This document shows, in pieces, positions 1 to 9,294 of a stretch of DNA of 64,000 nucleotides (within the stretch, counting starts at the first letter, position 1; each line of letters begins with the position of its first letter). The stretch is from positions 2,755,001 through 2,819,000 of the forward strand of contig NZ_CP069396.1 of assembly GCF_016887565.1 (NCBI RefSeq), in the 5' to 3' direction. The DNA comes from Archangium violaceum. GTDB taxonomy: Bacteria > Myxococcota > Myxococcia > Myxococcales > Myxococcaceae. The notes beneath the pieces were generated by a model. It saw nothing but the letters and a program-made list of their open reading frames with translations. It was not told the DNA's origin and searched no databases. The position numbers and the translations under genes are program-made.

Positions 1-253
1 TCCGACAATCCACAGCTTCCGGCTCAAGAAATTCATGGCTCCCGACTCTATCGGACAAGGACGCGTCCGGTCGAATTGCTTGGAGTTCAAAATACATGAC
101 CAGCGGGTTGATCAAACCCCGACAACCCAGGGCCTTTCGTGACAGGGCTGTCACGGTCTTGCAAGAACCCGGTGAGTTGAGCGGTGGACGGTTGAGGCGC
201 TTGGCGCGTCGTCACACAGTCGTGGCGCACGTGTCGAGGGGAGGACCGTCGGG
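1..253. other. Leader region upstream of the first operon, with no convincing gene
   Basis: No supported gene lies here. A 97-codon open frame beginning at 96 runs into the next gene in another frame and has the Arg/Trp/Pro-rich composition of a shadow frame. The only structured element seen is a 16-nt inverted repeat at 139-154. A purine-rich ribosome-binding stretch (GGGGAGGA) sits about 238-245, just ahead of the ATG at 254. The gene upstream of the window cannot be identified. Confidence 0.6.
139..154. promoter_or_regulatory. Perfect 7-bp inverted repeat, candidate operator
   Basis: GTGACAG and CTGTCAC flank a 2-nt centre (GG), about 100 bp upstream of the ATG at 254. The compact dyad resembles a dimeric-regulator operator more than a terminator, since the spacer is too short for a stable RNA loop and no T-run follows. 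No regulator gene is adjacent in the window, so the assignment is inference. Confidence 0.3.
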
Positions 254-1951
254 ATGCGGAAGCTGCTTCCAGGAGTGCTCGCGGTGGTGGTGGCGCTGGT
301 TGCCTGCAAGGAATCCAACCAGGGCTCCTCCGGAGCCTCGGCGTCCGCGCGGAAGCAGGAGGTGGTGGGCGGGCCGGCCCTGGTGCTGACGGTGGCCTAC
401 GGCAGTGAGAAGAAGAGCTGGTTCGAGGAGCAGGCGCGAGCCTTCGAGCGGAGCGGGGCGAAGACGAAGTCGGGCCGCTCCATCCAGGTGCGGGGCCAGG
501 CGATGGGCTCCGGGGAGGCGGTGCAGGACATCGTCTCCGGCAAGCTCAGGGCGCACGTCTACAGCCCGGCCTCCAGCGCCTACCTGCCGCTGCTCAACAG
601 CGCGTGGCTGATGTCCTCGAGCAGGACGAAGCCGGTGGTGGGGGAGGGGGAGCCGCTGCTGCTCTCGCCCATCGTCATCGCCATGTGGAAGCCCATGGCG
701 GAGGCGCTGGGCTGGCCGGGCAAGCCCATCGGCTGGGCGGATCTGATGAAGGTGGCGGCGGACAAGCGCGGGTGGGGCGCGTACGGGCACCCCGAGTGGG
801 GCCGCTTCAAGCTGGGTCACACGCACCCCGAGTTCTCCAACTCGGGGCTGCTGTCGGTGCTGGCCGAGGCCTACGCGGGGGCGGGCAAGACGCGCGGGCT
901 GGCGGTGGCCGACGTGGAGGGCGAGAAGGCGAAGGAGCTGCTGACGGACATCGAGGGCACGGTGGTGCACTACGGCAAGTCCACCGGCTTCTTCGCGGAC
1001 AAGATGCAGCAGCGCGGTCCGGGCTACGTGTCGGCGGCGGTGTTGTACGAGAACCTGGTCATCGAGTCCTACGGCAAGCCGTCGGACGCACCCTTCCCGC
1101 TGGTCTCCATCTACCCGGTGGAGGGCACCTTCTGGTCGGATCATCCGTACGCGGTGCTGGACGCGGACTGGGTGGGGGCCGAGGAGCGTGAGGCGGCGCA
1201 GGCCTTCCTGACCTTCCTCAAGGCGCGACCGGCGCAGGAGCGAGCGCTGGCGCTGGGCTTCCGTCCGGCGGACCCGGCGGTGGCCATCGCGGCGCCAGTG
1301 GACGCGGCGCATGGCGCGGACCCCAAGCAGCCGCAGACGCTGCTGGAGGTGCCCGGCGCGGACGTGCTGGAGAAGCTGCTGGCCGTGTGGCGCGAGACGA
1401 AGAAGTCCACGGACGTCACCTTCGTCTTCGACAAGTCCGGCAGCATGTTGGGCCGCCCATTGTCGGAGGCCAAGGTGGGCGCCCGCCGCTTCCTGGAGTC
1501 GCTGTCGGACCGGGACTCGGTGACGCTCATGCTGTTCGACAACAACGTGTACCCGCCGATGGGCCCGCTGGAGCTCGGCAAGGGCCGCGGCGAGCTGCTC
1601 GGACGCGTCGACAACATCATCGCGGACGGAGGCACGGCCCTCTACTCCGCCACCCTGGCCGCCTATCAGTCCGCCGTGGCCCGGGCGCGGAAGAGCCCGG
1701 GGAAGATCCACGCGGTGGTGGTGATGACGGACGGCAAGGACGAGAGCAGCACCATCACGCTGGCGCAGCTGCAGAGCGGCCTGTCCTCCTCGAGCGAGGA
1801 GAACCCGGTGCGCATCTTCACCATCGCCTACGGGCAGGGCGCCGAGGGCCAGGTGCTGGAGCGCATCGCCGAGGCGGGCAAGGGCTCGAGCGCGAAGGGC
1901 GGCGTGGAGGACATCGTCCAGGTGTACCGGGACATGGCCTCCTTCTTCTGA
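254..1951 (+). CDS. Substrate-binding and VWA domain lipoprotein
   Basis: A 565-residue predicted lipoprotein: the first 17 residues form a short signal peptide ending LVA before Cys18. Residues about 35-360 look like a periplasmic substrate-binding fold of the SBP_bac_11 type, with features such as FKLGHT and GFRPADP that recur in the gene at 2819. Residues about 388-565 form a von Willebrand A domain with an intact MIDAS start, DKSGS at 393-397, and later the TDG loop. The fusion suggests a cell-surface metal-dependent adhesion or scaffolding role combined with ligand binding; the ligand is unknown. The ATG has a good GGGGAGGA site. The next genes follow at 64 bp and then overlap, implying one operon. 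The domain calls are fairly secure, the biological role is not. Confidence 0.85.
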   Translation: MRKLLPGVLAVVVALVACKESNQGSSGASASARKQEVVGGPALVLTVAYGSEKKSWFEEQARAFERSGAKTKSGRSIQVRGQAMGSGEAVQDIVSGKLRAHVYSPASSAYLPLLNSAWLMSSSRTKPVVGEGEPLLLSPIVIAMWKPMAEALGWPGKPIGWADLMKVAADKRGWGAYGHPEWGRFKLGHTHPEFSNSGLLSVLAEAYAGAGKTRGLAVADVEGEKAKELLTDIEGTVVHYGKSTGFFADKMQQRGPGYVSAAVLYENLVIESYGKPSDAPFPLVSIYPVEGTFWSDHPYAVLDADWVGAEEREAAQAFLTFLKARPAQERALALGFRPADPAVAIAAPVDAAHGADPKQPQTLLEVPGADVLEKLLAVWRETKKSTDVTFVFDKSGSMLGRPLSEAKVGARRFLESLSDRDSVTLMLFDNNVYPPMGPLELGKGRGELLGRVDNIIADGGTALYSATLAAYQSAVARARKSPGKIHAVVVMTDGKDESSTITLAQLQSGLSSSSEENPVRIFTIAYGQGAEGQVLERIAEAGKGSSAKGGVEDIVQVYRDMASFF

Positions 1952-2015
1952 GAGCGGGACATGGAACGCATGCGGGGGACGAGGGACGGGATGACGGGAC
2001 GCGGCAGGAGCGGAC

Positions 2016-2822
2016 ATGGCCGAGCGCGGTGAGTCGACGCTGGTGGGCCACCTTCCGAAGGTGCTGGCGCGCTCGGCGGGGAGCACGCTCAACCTGGTGG
2101 TGGCGGGCTCGTCGGCGTTGCTGGCGGCGGCGCTGCACTCCTGGGCGGTCGCGGCACTGGGAGGCGCGGCCTACGTCGCGCTGGTGGCCTGGGACGTGGT
2201 GTCTCCCGTCTTCTGGAAGGAGACGCTCTCCGGTGCCTCGGACGAGGCGCGCAAGCTGCCCGCCCCGGGCCGGCTGGAGGATCCCCGGGTGCGCGACTCG
2301 GTGCGGGCCATCCACCAGGCGCGCGAGGAGCTGACGCGCACGTTGGAGGGCGCGCCGCGCGGGGTGGTGTCGCACCTGGGGCTGGCGCTGGCGTCGGTGC
2401 GGGAGCTGGAGGGCCGGGCGGCGCGTCTGGTGCAACGGGGGGAGGAGCTCTTCCGCTACCTGCGCACGGTGGACCTGAACGCGGTGCGCGAGCAGATCCG
2501 CCTGTTGGACGAGCAGGCCCGGGCGGCGCGAGACACGGAGGCGCGGGGGCAGTACGAGAGCTCGCGCAAGGCGCGCGAGGAGCATCTGGCGGCGCTGATG
2601 GACATCCACGCGGCGTACGAGCGGGTGCTGGCGAACCTCTCGAGCGTCGCGGTTACCTTCCAGGGGCTTCCCGCCAAGGTGATGCGCCTGCGCGCTCTGG
2701 ACGCGCAGGCCACGGACAGCATGTACGGGGACCTCAGCGAGGAGCTCGGCCGGATGAACGGTGAGCTCCAGGCCTTCGAGGACACCCTGCAATCGTTCAA
2801 GGAGGTTCGAGTCGCATCATGA
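2016..2822 (+). CDS. Membrane-anchored coiled-coil protein of unknown function
   Basis: A 268-residue protein with a hydrophobic stretch at about residues 24-60, probably two short membrane passes, followed by a charged, Ala/Glu/Arg-rich helical region likely to be coiled coil to the C-terminus. I do not recognise a catalytic motif. Its position between two substrate-binding-like proteins, and its helical layout, weakly recall XpaC/TelA-type proteins that accompany such genes in other bacteria; this is only a suggestion. The ATG is preceded by AGGAG at 2006-2010, and the stop overlaps the next start by 4 nt (ATGA), indicating translational coupling. Confidence 0.75.
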   Translation: MAERGESTLVGHLPKVLARSAGSTLNLVVAGSSALLAAALHSWAVAALGGAAYVALVAWDVVSPVFWKETLSGASDEARKLPAPGRLEDPRVRDSVRAIHQAREELTRTLEGAPRGVVSHLGLALASVRELEGRAARLVQRGEELFRYLRTVDLNAVREQIRLLDEQARAARDTEARGQYESSRKAREEHLAALMDIHAAYERVLANLSSVAVTFQGLPAKVMRLRALDAQATDSMYGDLSEELGRMNGELQAFEDTLQSFKEVRVAS

Positions 2823-4015
2823 AGCCCAAGGTCTTCATCATCCTGGGGTTCCTCGTCGCGGTCGGCGCGGTGCTCTTCATCACGTCCTCGAACAAGGACA
2901 AGGCGCAGCAGGGCGGAGAGACCGCCCCTTCCTCGCAGGCGCGCTCCTCCGGGCCGGCGACGGAGATCACCTTCCTCTACAGCACGGAGAAGAAGGAGTG
3001 GGTGGAGGCCGCGGTGGCGGGCTTCCAGCAGGAGAACCCCTCCATCCGCGTGAAGCTGGTGGGCAAGGGCTCGCTGGACGCGGCCCAGGCCATCCTGGAC
3101 GGCAAGGAGAGGCCCACGGTGTGGAGCCCTGCCGACAGCGCCGTGCTGCGCATGCTGGCGTCGGACTGGTCGACGGATCCGCAGCGCGGGCAGCTGTTCG
3201 CCACCAGCGGGGACGACGCCCCGCAGCCGCTGGTCATCACCCCGCTGGTGTTCGTGGTGTGGGAGGACCGGGCCGAGGTGTTGCAGAAGGCGTCGGGGGG
3301 CGTGGTGTCGTGGAAGGCCATCCACAAGGCGGTGGCGAGCGACCAGGGCTGGCCGGCCATCGGCGGCAAGCCGGAGTGGGGCTTCGTGAAGCTGGGTCAC
3401 ACGGACCCGACGCGCTCCAACTCGGGCCTGCAGGCGATGCTGCTGGCGACGCTGGAGTTCTACGGCAAGCGCTCGGGGCTGTCGGTGGGAGACCTGCTCA
3501 AGCCCGAGTACCAGACCTGGGTGAAGGAGCTGGAGAAGGGCGTGACGCGGTTCGAGACCTCCACCGGCACCTTCATGACGGACATGGTCCGCTTCGGCCC
3601 GTCGAAGTACGACATGGCGGTGGTGTACGAGAACCTGGCCATCTCGCAGATCGGCAACGCGCAGGGCCGGTGGGGCAACCTGAAGGTGTACTACCCGGCG
3701 CTCACGTTGTGGAGCGACCACCCGGCGGCGCTGCTGCTGGGAGACTGGGTGACGCCGGAGCAGCAGGACGCGGCGCGCAAGTGGCTGGCGTACCTGCGCA
3801 GCCGTCCGGTGCAGGAGCGCGCGCTGGCGTTCGGCTTCCGCCCGGCGGACCCCTCGGTGCCGCTCAAGACGCAGGACGCGGCCAACCCCTTCACGCGGCT
3901 GGCCTCCCAGGGCATCCAGGTGGACGTGCCCCCCGTGGCCGAGGTGCCGGAGGGGCCGGTGGTCCGCAACCTGCTGACGATGTGGTCGCGCGTGGTGGGC
4001 TCGGCACAGCGCTGA
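2819..4015 (+). CDS. Substrate-binding-like protein, paralogue of the N-terminal part of the 254-1951 product
   Basis: A 398-residue protein with an N-terminal hydrophobic segment at residues about 5-21 and no lipobox Cys, so it is probably anchored or secreted. It matches the substrate-binding half of the first gene along its length: shared STEKK/GSEKK near the start, KLGHT, SNSGL, VVYENLAIS versus VLYENLVIE, SDHP and ALAFGFRPADPSV. It ends at the point where the first protein passes into its VWA domain. So this is either an ancestral form without VWA or a copy that lost it. It overlaps the upstream stop by 4 nt and is convergent with the CstA unit, 14 bp away. Confidence 0.8.
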   Translation: MKPKVFIILGFLVAVGAVLFITSSNKDKAQQGGETAPSSQARSSGPATEITFLYSTEKKEWVEAAVAGFQQENPSIRVKLVGKGSLDAAQAILDGKERPTVWSPADSAVLRMLASDWSTDPQRGQLFATSGDDAPQPLVITPLVFVVWEDRAEVLQKASGGVVSWKAIHKAVASDQGWPAIGGKPEWGFVKLGHTDPTRSNSGLQAMLLATLEFYGKRSGLSVGDLLKPEYQTWVKELEKGVTRFETSTGTFMTDMVRFGPSKYDMAVVYENLAISQIGNAQGRWGNLKVYYPALTLWSDHPAALLLGDWVTPEQQDAARKWLAYLRSRPVQERALAFGFRPADPSVPLKTQDAANPFTRLASQGIQVDVPPVAEVPEGPVVRNLLTMWSRVVGSAQR

Positions 4016-4029
4016 GCCCCCCGTGCTCA

Positions 4030-4233
4030 TCAGCAGCAGCGCCCGCCGCCGCCCCGGTAGCGCGCCCGCATGCGCTCGTCGAAGAACTCCTCGTAGCTCA
4101 TCACCGGCCGCGAGGGGTGGTGCTGGCGCATGTGCGCGACGTAGGTGTCGTAGTCGGGCACGCCGATGAGCAACCGGGCGGTCTGCACCACCCGGCGCCA
4201 GAGGGTCTTCGGGGTGTCTCGCGAGGCGTCCAT
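4030..4233 (-). CDS. ybdD: YbdD/YjiX-family small protein, CstA partner
   Basis: A 67-residue protein with the family hallmarks: a short N-terminal helix, the [17 protein letters not shown] core, then [19 protein letters not shown] and a Cys-Cys end. In enterobacteria the YbdD/YjiX proteins are required, together with CstA or BtsT, for pyruvate uptake. The start at 4233 was chosen because it lies 1 nt downstream of the cstA stop. The longer in-frame extension reads into cstA and is Arg-rich noise. Adjacency to cstA strongly supports the assignment. Confidence 0.88.
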   Translation of the reverse strand: MDASRDTPKTLWRRVVQTARLLIGVPDYDTYVAHMRQHHPSRPVMSYEEFFDERMRARYRGGGGRCC

Positions 4234-4234
4234 G

Positions 4235-6298
4235 TCACGGGCCCGCCGTCGCGAGGGGGACATGCGGCGTTTCCTGGGACGTCGGTACCGTCGAGCGGCG
4301 GGCCGCCAGCGCCGCGCGGACTCCGAACGTGAGGGTCGCCACCACCACCAGCATGAAGATGACGGTGAGGGTGGCGTCCACGTAGTCGTTGGTGATGACC
4401 TGCTGCATGTCCTCCAGCGACTTCGCCGGTGCCAGCACCCTGCCGCCCTCCGCCGCCGCGGAGAAGGCGCGCGCGTGGGCCAGGAAGCTGACCCGGACAT
4501 CCGCGCCGAACACCTTCTGCCAGCCGGCGGTCAGCGTGCAGCACACCAGCCAGACGGTGGGAACCGCGGGAATCCACAGGTAGCGCTCGCGCTTCATCTT
4601 CACGAGCACCACGCAGGCGAGGATCAACGCGATGGCGGCCAGCATCTGGTTGGCGATGCCGAACAGCGGCCACAGCGTGTTGATGCCGCCCAGCGGGTCC
4701 ACCACGCCCTGGTAGAGGAAGTAGCCCCAGCCCGCCACGCAGATGGCCGTGGCGATCAGGTTGGCGCTCCAGGACTCGGTCTTCTTCAGCGGCGCGTAGA
4801 CCAGACCGGCCAGCTCTTGAATCATGAAGCGCCCCACGCGCGTGCCCGCGTCCACGGTGGTGAGGATGAACAGCGCCTCGAACAGGATGGCGTAGTGGTA
4901 CCAGAAGGCCATCATGCCCTCGCCACCCACCAGCCCATGGAGGATCTGCGCCATCCCCACCGCCAGGGTCGGCGCGCCACCCGCTCGGGACAGGATGGAG
5001 GACTCGCCAATCTCCCGGGCGGTCTGGGTGAGCATCTCGGGGGTGACGACGAAGCCCCACTGGCTGATCGTCTGGGCCGCCTGCTCCACGGTGGTTCCAA
5101 TCACCGCGGGCGGTGAGTTCATGGCGAAGTACACGCCCGGTTGCAGCACCGTGGCGGCGATCAGCGCCATGATGGCGACGAAGGACTCCATCAGCATCGC
5201 GCCGTAGCCCACCATGAGCGTCTCGCGCTCGTTGGCCAGCATCTTCGGCGTGGTGCCCGAGGAGATCAGCGAGTGCCAGCCGGACACCGCTCCACAGGCG
5301 ATGGTGATGAAGAGGAACGGGAACAGGTTGCCCGCGAACACCGGGCCCGAGCCGTCGACGAAGCGGGTCATCGCCGGCATCCGCAGGTCCGGCATGGCCA
5401 GGACGATGCCCACCGCCAGCAGCAGGATGGTGCCGATCTTCAGGAAGGTGGACAGGTAGTCGCGAGGCGCGAGCAGCAGCCACACCGGCAGCACCGAGGC
5501 ACAGAATCCGTAGGCGATGAGCATCCAGGCCAGCGCCTTGCCGTCATAGGTGAACAGCGGCGCGAAGGTCGGATTCTCCGCCACCCTGCCGCCCAGCCAG
5601 ATGGACAGCATCAGCAGCACGAAGCCGATGACGGACACCTCGAGCACGCGGCCCGGACGCAGGTAGCGCAGGTACAGACCCATCAGCAGGGCGATGGGAA
5701 TGGTCATGGCCACCGTGAAGGTGCCCCAGGGACTCTCGGCCAGGGCCTTGACCACCACCAGGGCCAGCACCGCGAGGATGATCATCATGATCATCAGCAC
5801 GCCGATCATCGCCACCACTCCGGCGGCGGGGCCCAGCTCCATGCGCACCATGTCGCCCAGGGACTTGCCGTCGCGGCGGGTGGACAGGAACAGGATCATG
5901 AAGTCCTGCACCGCGCCGGCCAGCACCACGCCGAAGAGGATCCACAAGGTGCCGGGCAGGTAGCCCATCTGCGCGGCGAGCACCGGGCCCACCAGCGGAC
6001 CGGCACCCGCGATGGCGGCGAAGTGGTGGCCGAACAGCACCCACTTGTCGGTGGGCACGTAGTCCAGGCCGTCATTGCGGCGCTGCGCCGGTGTGGCCCG
6101 TGAGGGGTCCAACCTCAGGGCCCTGTCGGCGATGAACCGGCCATAGAAGCGGTAGCCGAGCAGGTAGATGCTGACGGACGCCACCACCAGCCAGGTGGCG
6201 TTGATCGTCTCCCCCCGGTGCAGCGCCACCGTGCCCAGACAGAACGCGCCGAGAATGGCGAGCAGTGCCCACCCCAGTTTGCTTGCGACACGATTCAT
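4235..6298 (-). CDS. cstA: Carbon starvation protein CstA, putative pyruvate/peptide transporter
   Basis: A 687-residue polytopic inner-membrane protein that matches CstA throughout: the N-terminal [16 protein letters not shown] segment, [36 protein letters not shown] and many hydrophobic helices. CstA was first described as a peptide transporter induced by carbon starvation and is now linked to pyruvate import together with the YbdD-type protein encoded immediately downstream. The ATG at 6298 has a GAAGGGAA site. A perfect 12-nt palindrome lies 27 bp upstream of the start, a plausible control site. Confidence 0.95.
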   Translation of the reverse strand: MNRVASKLGWALLAILGAFCLGTVALHRGETINATWLVVASVSIYLLGYRFYGRFIADRALRLDPSRATPAQRRNDGLDYVPTDKWVLFGHHFAAIAGAGPLVGPVLAAQMGYLPGTLWILFGVVLAGAVQDFMILFLSTRRDGKSLGDMVRMELGPAAGVVAMIGVLMIMMIILAVLALVVVKALAESPWGTFTVAMTIPIALLMGLYLRYLRPGRVLEVSVIGFVLLMLSIWLGGRVAENPTFAPLFTYDGKALAWMLIAYGFCASVLPVWLLLAPRDYLSTFLKIGTILLLAVGIVLAMPDLRMPAMTRFVDGSGPVFAGNLFPFLFITIACGAVSGWHSLISSGTTPKMLANERETLMVGYGAMLMESFVAIMALIAATVLQPGVYFAMNSPPAVIGTTVEQAAQTISQWGFVVTPEMLTQTAREIGESSILSRAGGAPTLAVGMAQILHGLVGGEGMMAFWYHYAILFEALFILTTVDAGTRVGRFMIQELAGLVYAPLKKTESWSANLIATAICVAGWGYFLYQGVVDPLGGINTLWPLFGIANQMLAAIALILACVVLVKMKRERYLWIPAVPTVWLVCCTLTAGWQKVFGADVRVSFLAHARAFSAAAEGGRVLAPAKSLEDMQQVITNDYVDATLTVIFMLVVVATLTFGVRAALAARRSTVPTSQETPHVPLATAGP

Positions 6299-6324
6299 GG
6301 TGTTCCCTTCGCTCGGTGCATCCC

Positions 6325-6336
6325 GGGAACGTTCCC
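6325..6336. promoter_or_regulatory. 12-nt perfect palindrome upstream of cstA
   Basis: GGGAACGTTCCC is a complete dyad lying 27 bp before the cstA start codon, in the 99-bp gap to the P450 gene. A dyad this close to the start would suit a repressor operator. No terminator-like T-run is present. The binding protein cannot be named from sequence. Confidence 0.35.
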
Positions 6337-6397
6337 CAGGGACCGGGCCGGGTCAATGTTCCAGATCGCGCTCCGGGCACCAGTCGTCAGCGCGGGT

Positions 6398-7603
6398 TCA
6401 GCCGAAGGTCACCGGGAGGTGCTCCAGGCCCCGGATGAAGGCCGTCTTGCGCCACTCCAGGCGCTCGGGCTCCACCGCCAGTTTCACCCCCGGCGCCCGG
6501 TTCAACAGCAGCTCGAAGGCCACCGCCGCTTCCATCCGCGCCAGCGGCGCTCCCAGGCAGAAGTGGATGCCGGAGCCGAACGCCACGTGCCGGTTGGGCG
6601 TGCGCCCCACGTCGAAGCGATCCGGCTCGGTGAACACCTCCGGGTCGTGGTTGGCCGCCATGAGCCCCGCGACCACCATCTCCTCCGCGGGAATGATCTG
6701 ACCGCACACCTCGATGGGTTCCACCGTGAAACGCGCCGTGCTCGTCTCCACCGGGCTGCAGTAGCGCAGCATCTCCTCCACCGCCGGGCCCATCAGCTTC
6801 CGGTCTCCCCGCAGACGTTCGTGCTGCTCGGGGTGCTCGAGCAGCGCCAGCAGCCCACTGCCCAGCAGGTTCACCGTCGTCTCGTGACCGGCCACCAGCA
6901 GGAGGAAGACCATGCTGGTGAGCTCGGTGGGACTGAGCCTCTCTCCCTGCTCCTCGGCCGTCATCAGCGCGGTGAGCAGATCCTCCCCCGGCTCGGAGTG
7001 CCGCCGCTGGATGAGCGTGGAGAGGTACTTCACGAAGCTCTGGCCCGCGGCCATGGCGTGCTCGGGGTTGCCGTCCGCTGGCGGAACGAACAGGGCCTGT
7101 GTCCACTCGCGGAACTGATCGCGATCCTCGGCGGGTATTCCCAGCATCTCGGCGATGACGATGACGGGTAGGGGGAAGGCGAAGGCATCGATGAAGTCCA
7201 CGCTCCCACGAGCCAGCGCCGCCTCCATCAGCTCGGTGGCGATGGCGACGATGCGCGGGCGCAGCGCCTCGATCCGCCGGGGGGTGAAGGCCTGGGAGAC
7301 CAGCGCGCGCAGCCGGGTGTGGTCCGGCGGGTCCGAGGCCAGCATGTGCTCGAGCAGCCCCTGCTGGGCGGAGCGGAAGACGGTCGACCGCGCGTGCTCG
7401 CTCAGCTTGCGCGGGTCCTTGGTCAGACGCTCATCGCGCAGCACCTCCACCGTGTCGTCGTAGCGGGTCACCAGCCAGAAGGGCACCTGCCGCAGGGGCT
7501 CCAACAGGCGGACGATGGGCGACTGCTCGCGCATGCGCGCGTAGAGGGGCCTCGGGTTGGCGCGGTGGGCGGGGGTCCACAGGTCAAGGCTTCTTCCAGG
7601 CAT
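6398..7603 (-). CDS. Cytochrome P450 monooxygenase
   Basis: A 401-residue soluble bacterial P450 of normal length. The haem-binding loop is FGSGIHFCLGAPLARME with the thiolate Cys349; the I-helix oxygen-activating motif is AGHETT; the ExxR helix is EEMLR. There is no membrane anchor, as usual for bacterial class I enzymes, so it needs a separate ferredoxin and reductase, and none are encoded nearby. The overall look is CYP107/CYP109-like, but the substrate cannot be predicted. The ATG at 7603 follows CGGAGAA. It lies 50 bp behind glpD on the same strand and may be cotranscribed, which could hint at a lipid substrate. Confidence 0.93.
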   Translation of the reverse strand: MPGRSLDLWTPAHRANPRPLYARMREQSPIVRLLEPLRQVPFWLVTRYDDTVEVLRDERLTKDPRKLSEHARSTVFRSAQQGLLEHMLASDPPDHTRLRALVSQAFTPRRIEALRPRIVAIATELMEAALARGSVDFIDAFAFPLPVIVIAEMLGIPAEDRDQFREWTQALFVPPADGNPEHAMAAGQSFVKYLSTLIQRRHSEPGEDLLTALMTAEEQGERLSPTELTSMVFLLLVAGHETTVNLLGSGLLALLEHPEQHERLRGDRKLMGPAVEEMLRYCSPVETSTARFTVEPIEVCGQIIPAEEMVVAGLMAANHDPEVFTEPDRFDVGRTPNRHVAFGSGIHFCLGAPLARMEAAVAFELLLNRAPGVKLAVEPERLEWRKTAFIRGLEHLPVTFG

Positions 7604-7653
7604 GGCGGTTCTCCGAGAAGAGACGGATGCGGGAAGCTCGAGGCGCGTTCATT

Positions 7654-9267
7654 CTATCGATGCGCGGCGAGGGCCTGGGACTCCCGTTGGGCGTTTTGTT
7701 GCTTGGGCAGCGCGTAGTGGGTGCGCCAGAGCGTCAGGTAGGCTCGGGCCTCGGACTCCCAGTGCGCGTCGTCCCAGCCCAGCTCGTGCTGGCAGAGCGC
7801 GCGGAGGACGGGCAGGTGTTCCTCGCCGCCGTTGGGCAGCAGCAGCCCCAGCCTGACGCGCCGCAGCAGCAGATCCTCCAGGTGGACGACGCCCTCGCTC
7901 CGGGCCGCCCAGCGCAGCTCCGCCCAGAGGGTGGAGCTGCCGGGGATGGTGTCGAGCTCACCGGGACGCGCCGAGGCCACCAGGGCGGACGCGTCCGCTC
8001 CGTAGCGCCCCCGCAGGCGCAGGCGGGCCGGTGCAGCCAGGGGCACCTCATCCAGCGCGGGTGGCGTATCGAGGAAGGGTCCCTCGGTTTTCAATGAGGC
8101 CAGCTCGGGCAGCCGGTGCCGCAGGACGCGCAGGGCATCGTGCGCGATGGCGCGGCAGGTGGTCAGCTTGCCGCCCGTGACGGTGACCAGTCCCTCCTCC
8201 TCGAGCACGAGGTGCTCGCGGGACTCCTTGGACGGGTCGTTCTCGCCGGAGGAGATGACGGGCCGCACGCCCGCGTAGCAGGACACGATGTCGTCCAGCG
8301 TGAGCCGTGGCGAGGGGAAGCGGGACTCCACCGCCTCCATCAGGTAGGCCACCTCCTCGGAAGAGATGGAGGGCTCCTCGTCCAGCGAGGGGCGGTGGTC
8401 CAGGTCCGTCGTCCCCACGAGCGTGGAGTCCTCCCAGGGCACGGCGCACACGAAGCGCCCGTCGCGCGGGTGGCGGAAGCTGATGCCGTGCGCGAGCGGG
8501 AAGCGTCTGGAGGAGAAGACGAGGTGACTGCCGCGCAGCGGGCGCAGCCTGGGCGCGGCGGACAGGTGCGCGCGCACTTGATCGGCCCAAACGCCCGTGG
8601 CGTTGACGACGGCCCGGGCCCGGACGGTGGTGGAGCGCCGCCCCACGGTGTCCGACAGCTCGACGCCCGTGACGCGGCCCTCCTCGCGGAGCAGGCCGGT
8701 GACACGCACGTAGTTGAGCGCCGAGCCTCCCGCGGCCACGGCCTCGCGGAGGATGCGCAGCACCAGCCGCGCGTCATCGACCCAGGCCTCGTCGTAGGGC
8801 ACGCCGAGGAGCCCCTCCTCCTGCCCGAGCGAGGGCACCCGCTCGCGGAGCTGATTGGAGGAGTGATTGCCGCGAGGCCACCTGCCGGTGAGGAGCTCGT
8901 ACACGAAGATGCCGACGCGGCCCTGCCAGTGCTTGCCGCCTTCCCTCGGGTGGCTGGCGAGCAGGAAGTCCAGGGGCACCACCAGGCCGTGGCCCTCGGC
9001 GAGCAGCCGTTTCCGCTCACGGATGGACTGGCGGACCATTGGCACGTCGCCGTTGGCCAGGTAGCGCAGTCCGCCATGGACCAGCTTGGTGGAGCGACTC
9101 GAGGTGCCCCAGGCGAAGTCCCGCTGTTCGACGAGCAGGGCCTTCAGGCCCGCGCGGGTGGCCTCGCGCAGGACCGAGGCGCCGGTGATGCCGCCTCCGA
9201 TGATGATCAAATCCCAGGGTCGTGCGAGGGCTCCCCAGAGCGCCTCTCGTTCAGTGGATGCGGACAT
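7654..9267 (-). CDS. glpD: Aerobic glycerol-3-phosphate dehydrogenase (FAD)
   Basis: A 537-residue FAD enzyme oxidising sn-glycerol 3-phosphate to dihydroxyacetone phosphate and passing electrons to quinone. It shows the N-terminal Rossmann motif IIIGGGITGASVLREA, the family segment GTSSRSTKLVHGGLRYL, and the GlpD-typical CYAGVRPV and TVTGGKLTTCRAIA motifs. The C-terminal DAO_C domain follows. It lies 27 bp downstream of an alkyl-DHAP-synthase-like gene. Since DHAP is the precursor of ether lipids, the pairing is metabolically sensible. Confidence 0.93.
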   Translation of the reverse strand: MSASTEREALWGALARPWDLIIIGGGITGASVLREATRAGLKALLVEQRDFAWGTSSRSTKLVHGGLRYLANGDVPMVRQSIRERKRLLAEGHGLVVPLDFLLASHPREGGKHWQGRVGIFVYELLTGRWPRGNHSSNQLRERVPSLGQEEGLLGVPYDEAWVDDARLVLRILREAVAAGGSALNYVRVTGLLREEGRVTGVELSDTVGRRSTTVRARAVVNATGVWADQVRAHLSAAPRLRPLRGSHLVFSSRRFPLAHGISFRHPRDGRFVCAVPWEDSTLVGTTDLDHRPSLDEEPSISSEEVAYLMEAVESRFPSPRLTLDDIVSCYAGVRPVISSGENDPSKESREHLVLEEEGLVTVTGGKLTTCRAIAHDALRVLRHRLPELASLKTEGPFLDTPPALDEVPLAAPARLRLRGRYGADASALVASARPGELDTIPGSSTLWAELRWAARSEGVVHLEDLLLRRVRLGLLLPNGGEEHLPVLRALCQHELGWDDAHWESEARAYLTLWRTHYALPKQQNAQRESQALAAHR

Positions 9268-9294
9268 GATGTGACGACTCCCCCCAACGGCGTG

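Noticed and set aside
96-389. Small 97-codon frame before the first gene
   Set aside because: It overlaps the well-supported lipoprotein start and has a Trp/Arg/Pro-rich tail without similarity to anything recognised.
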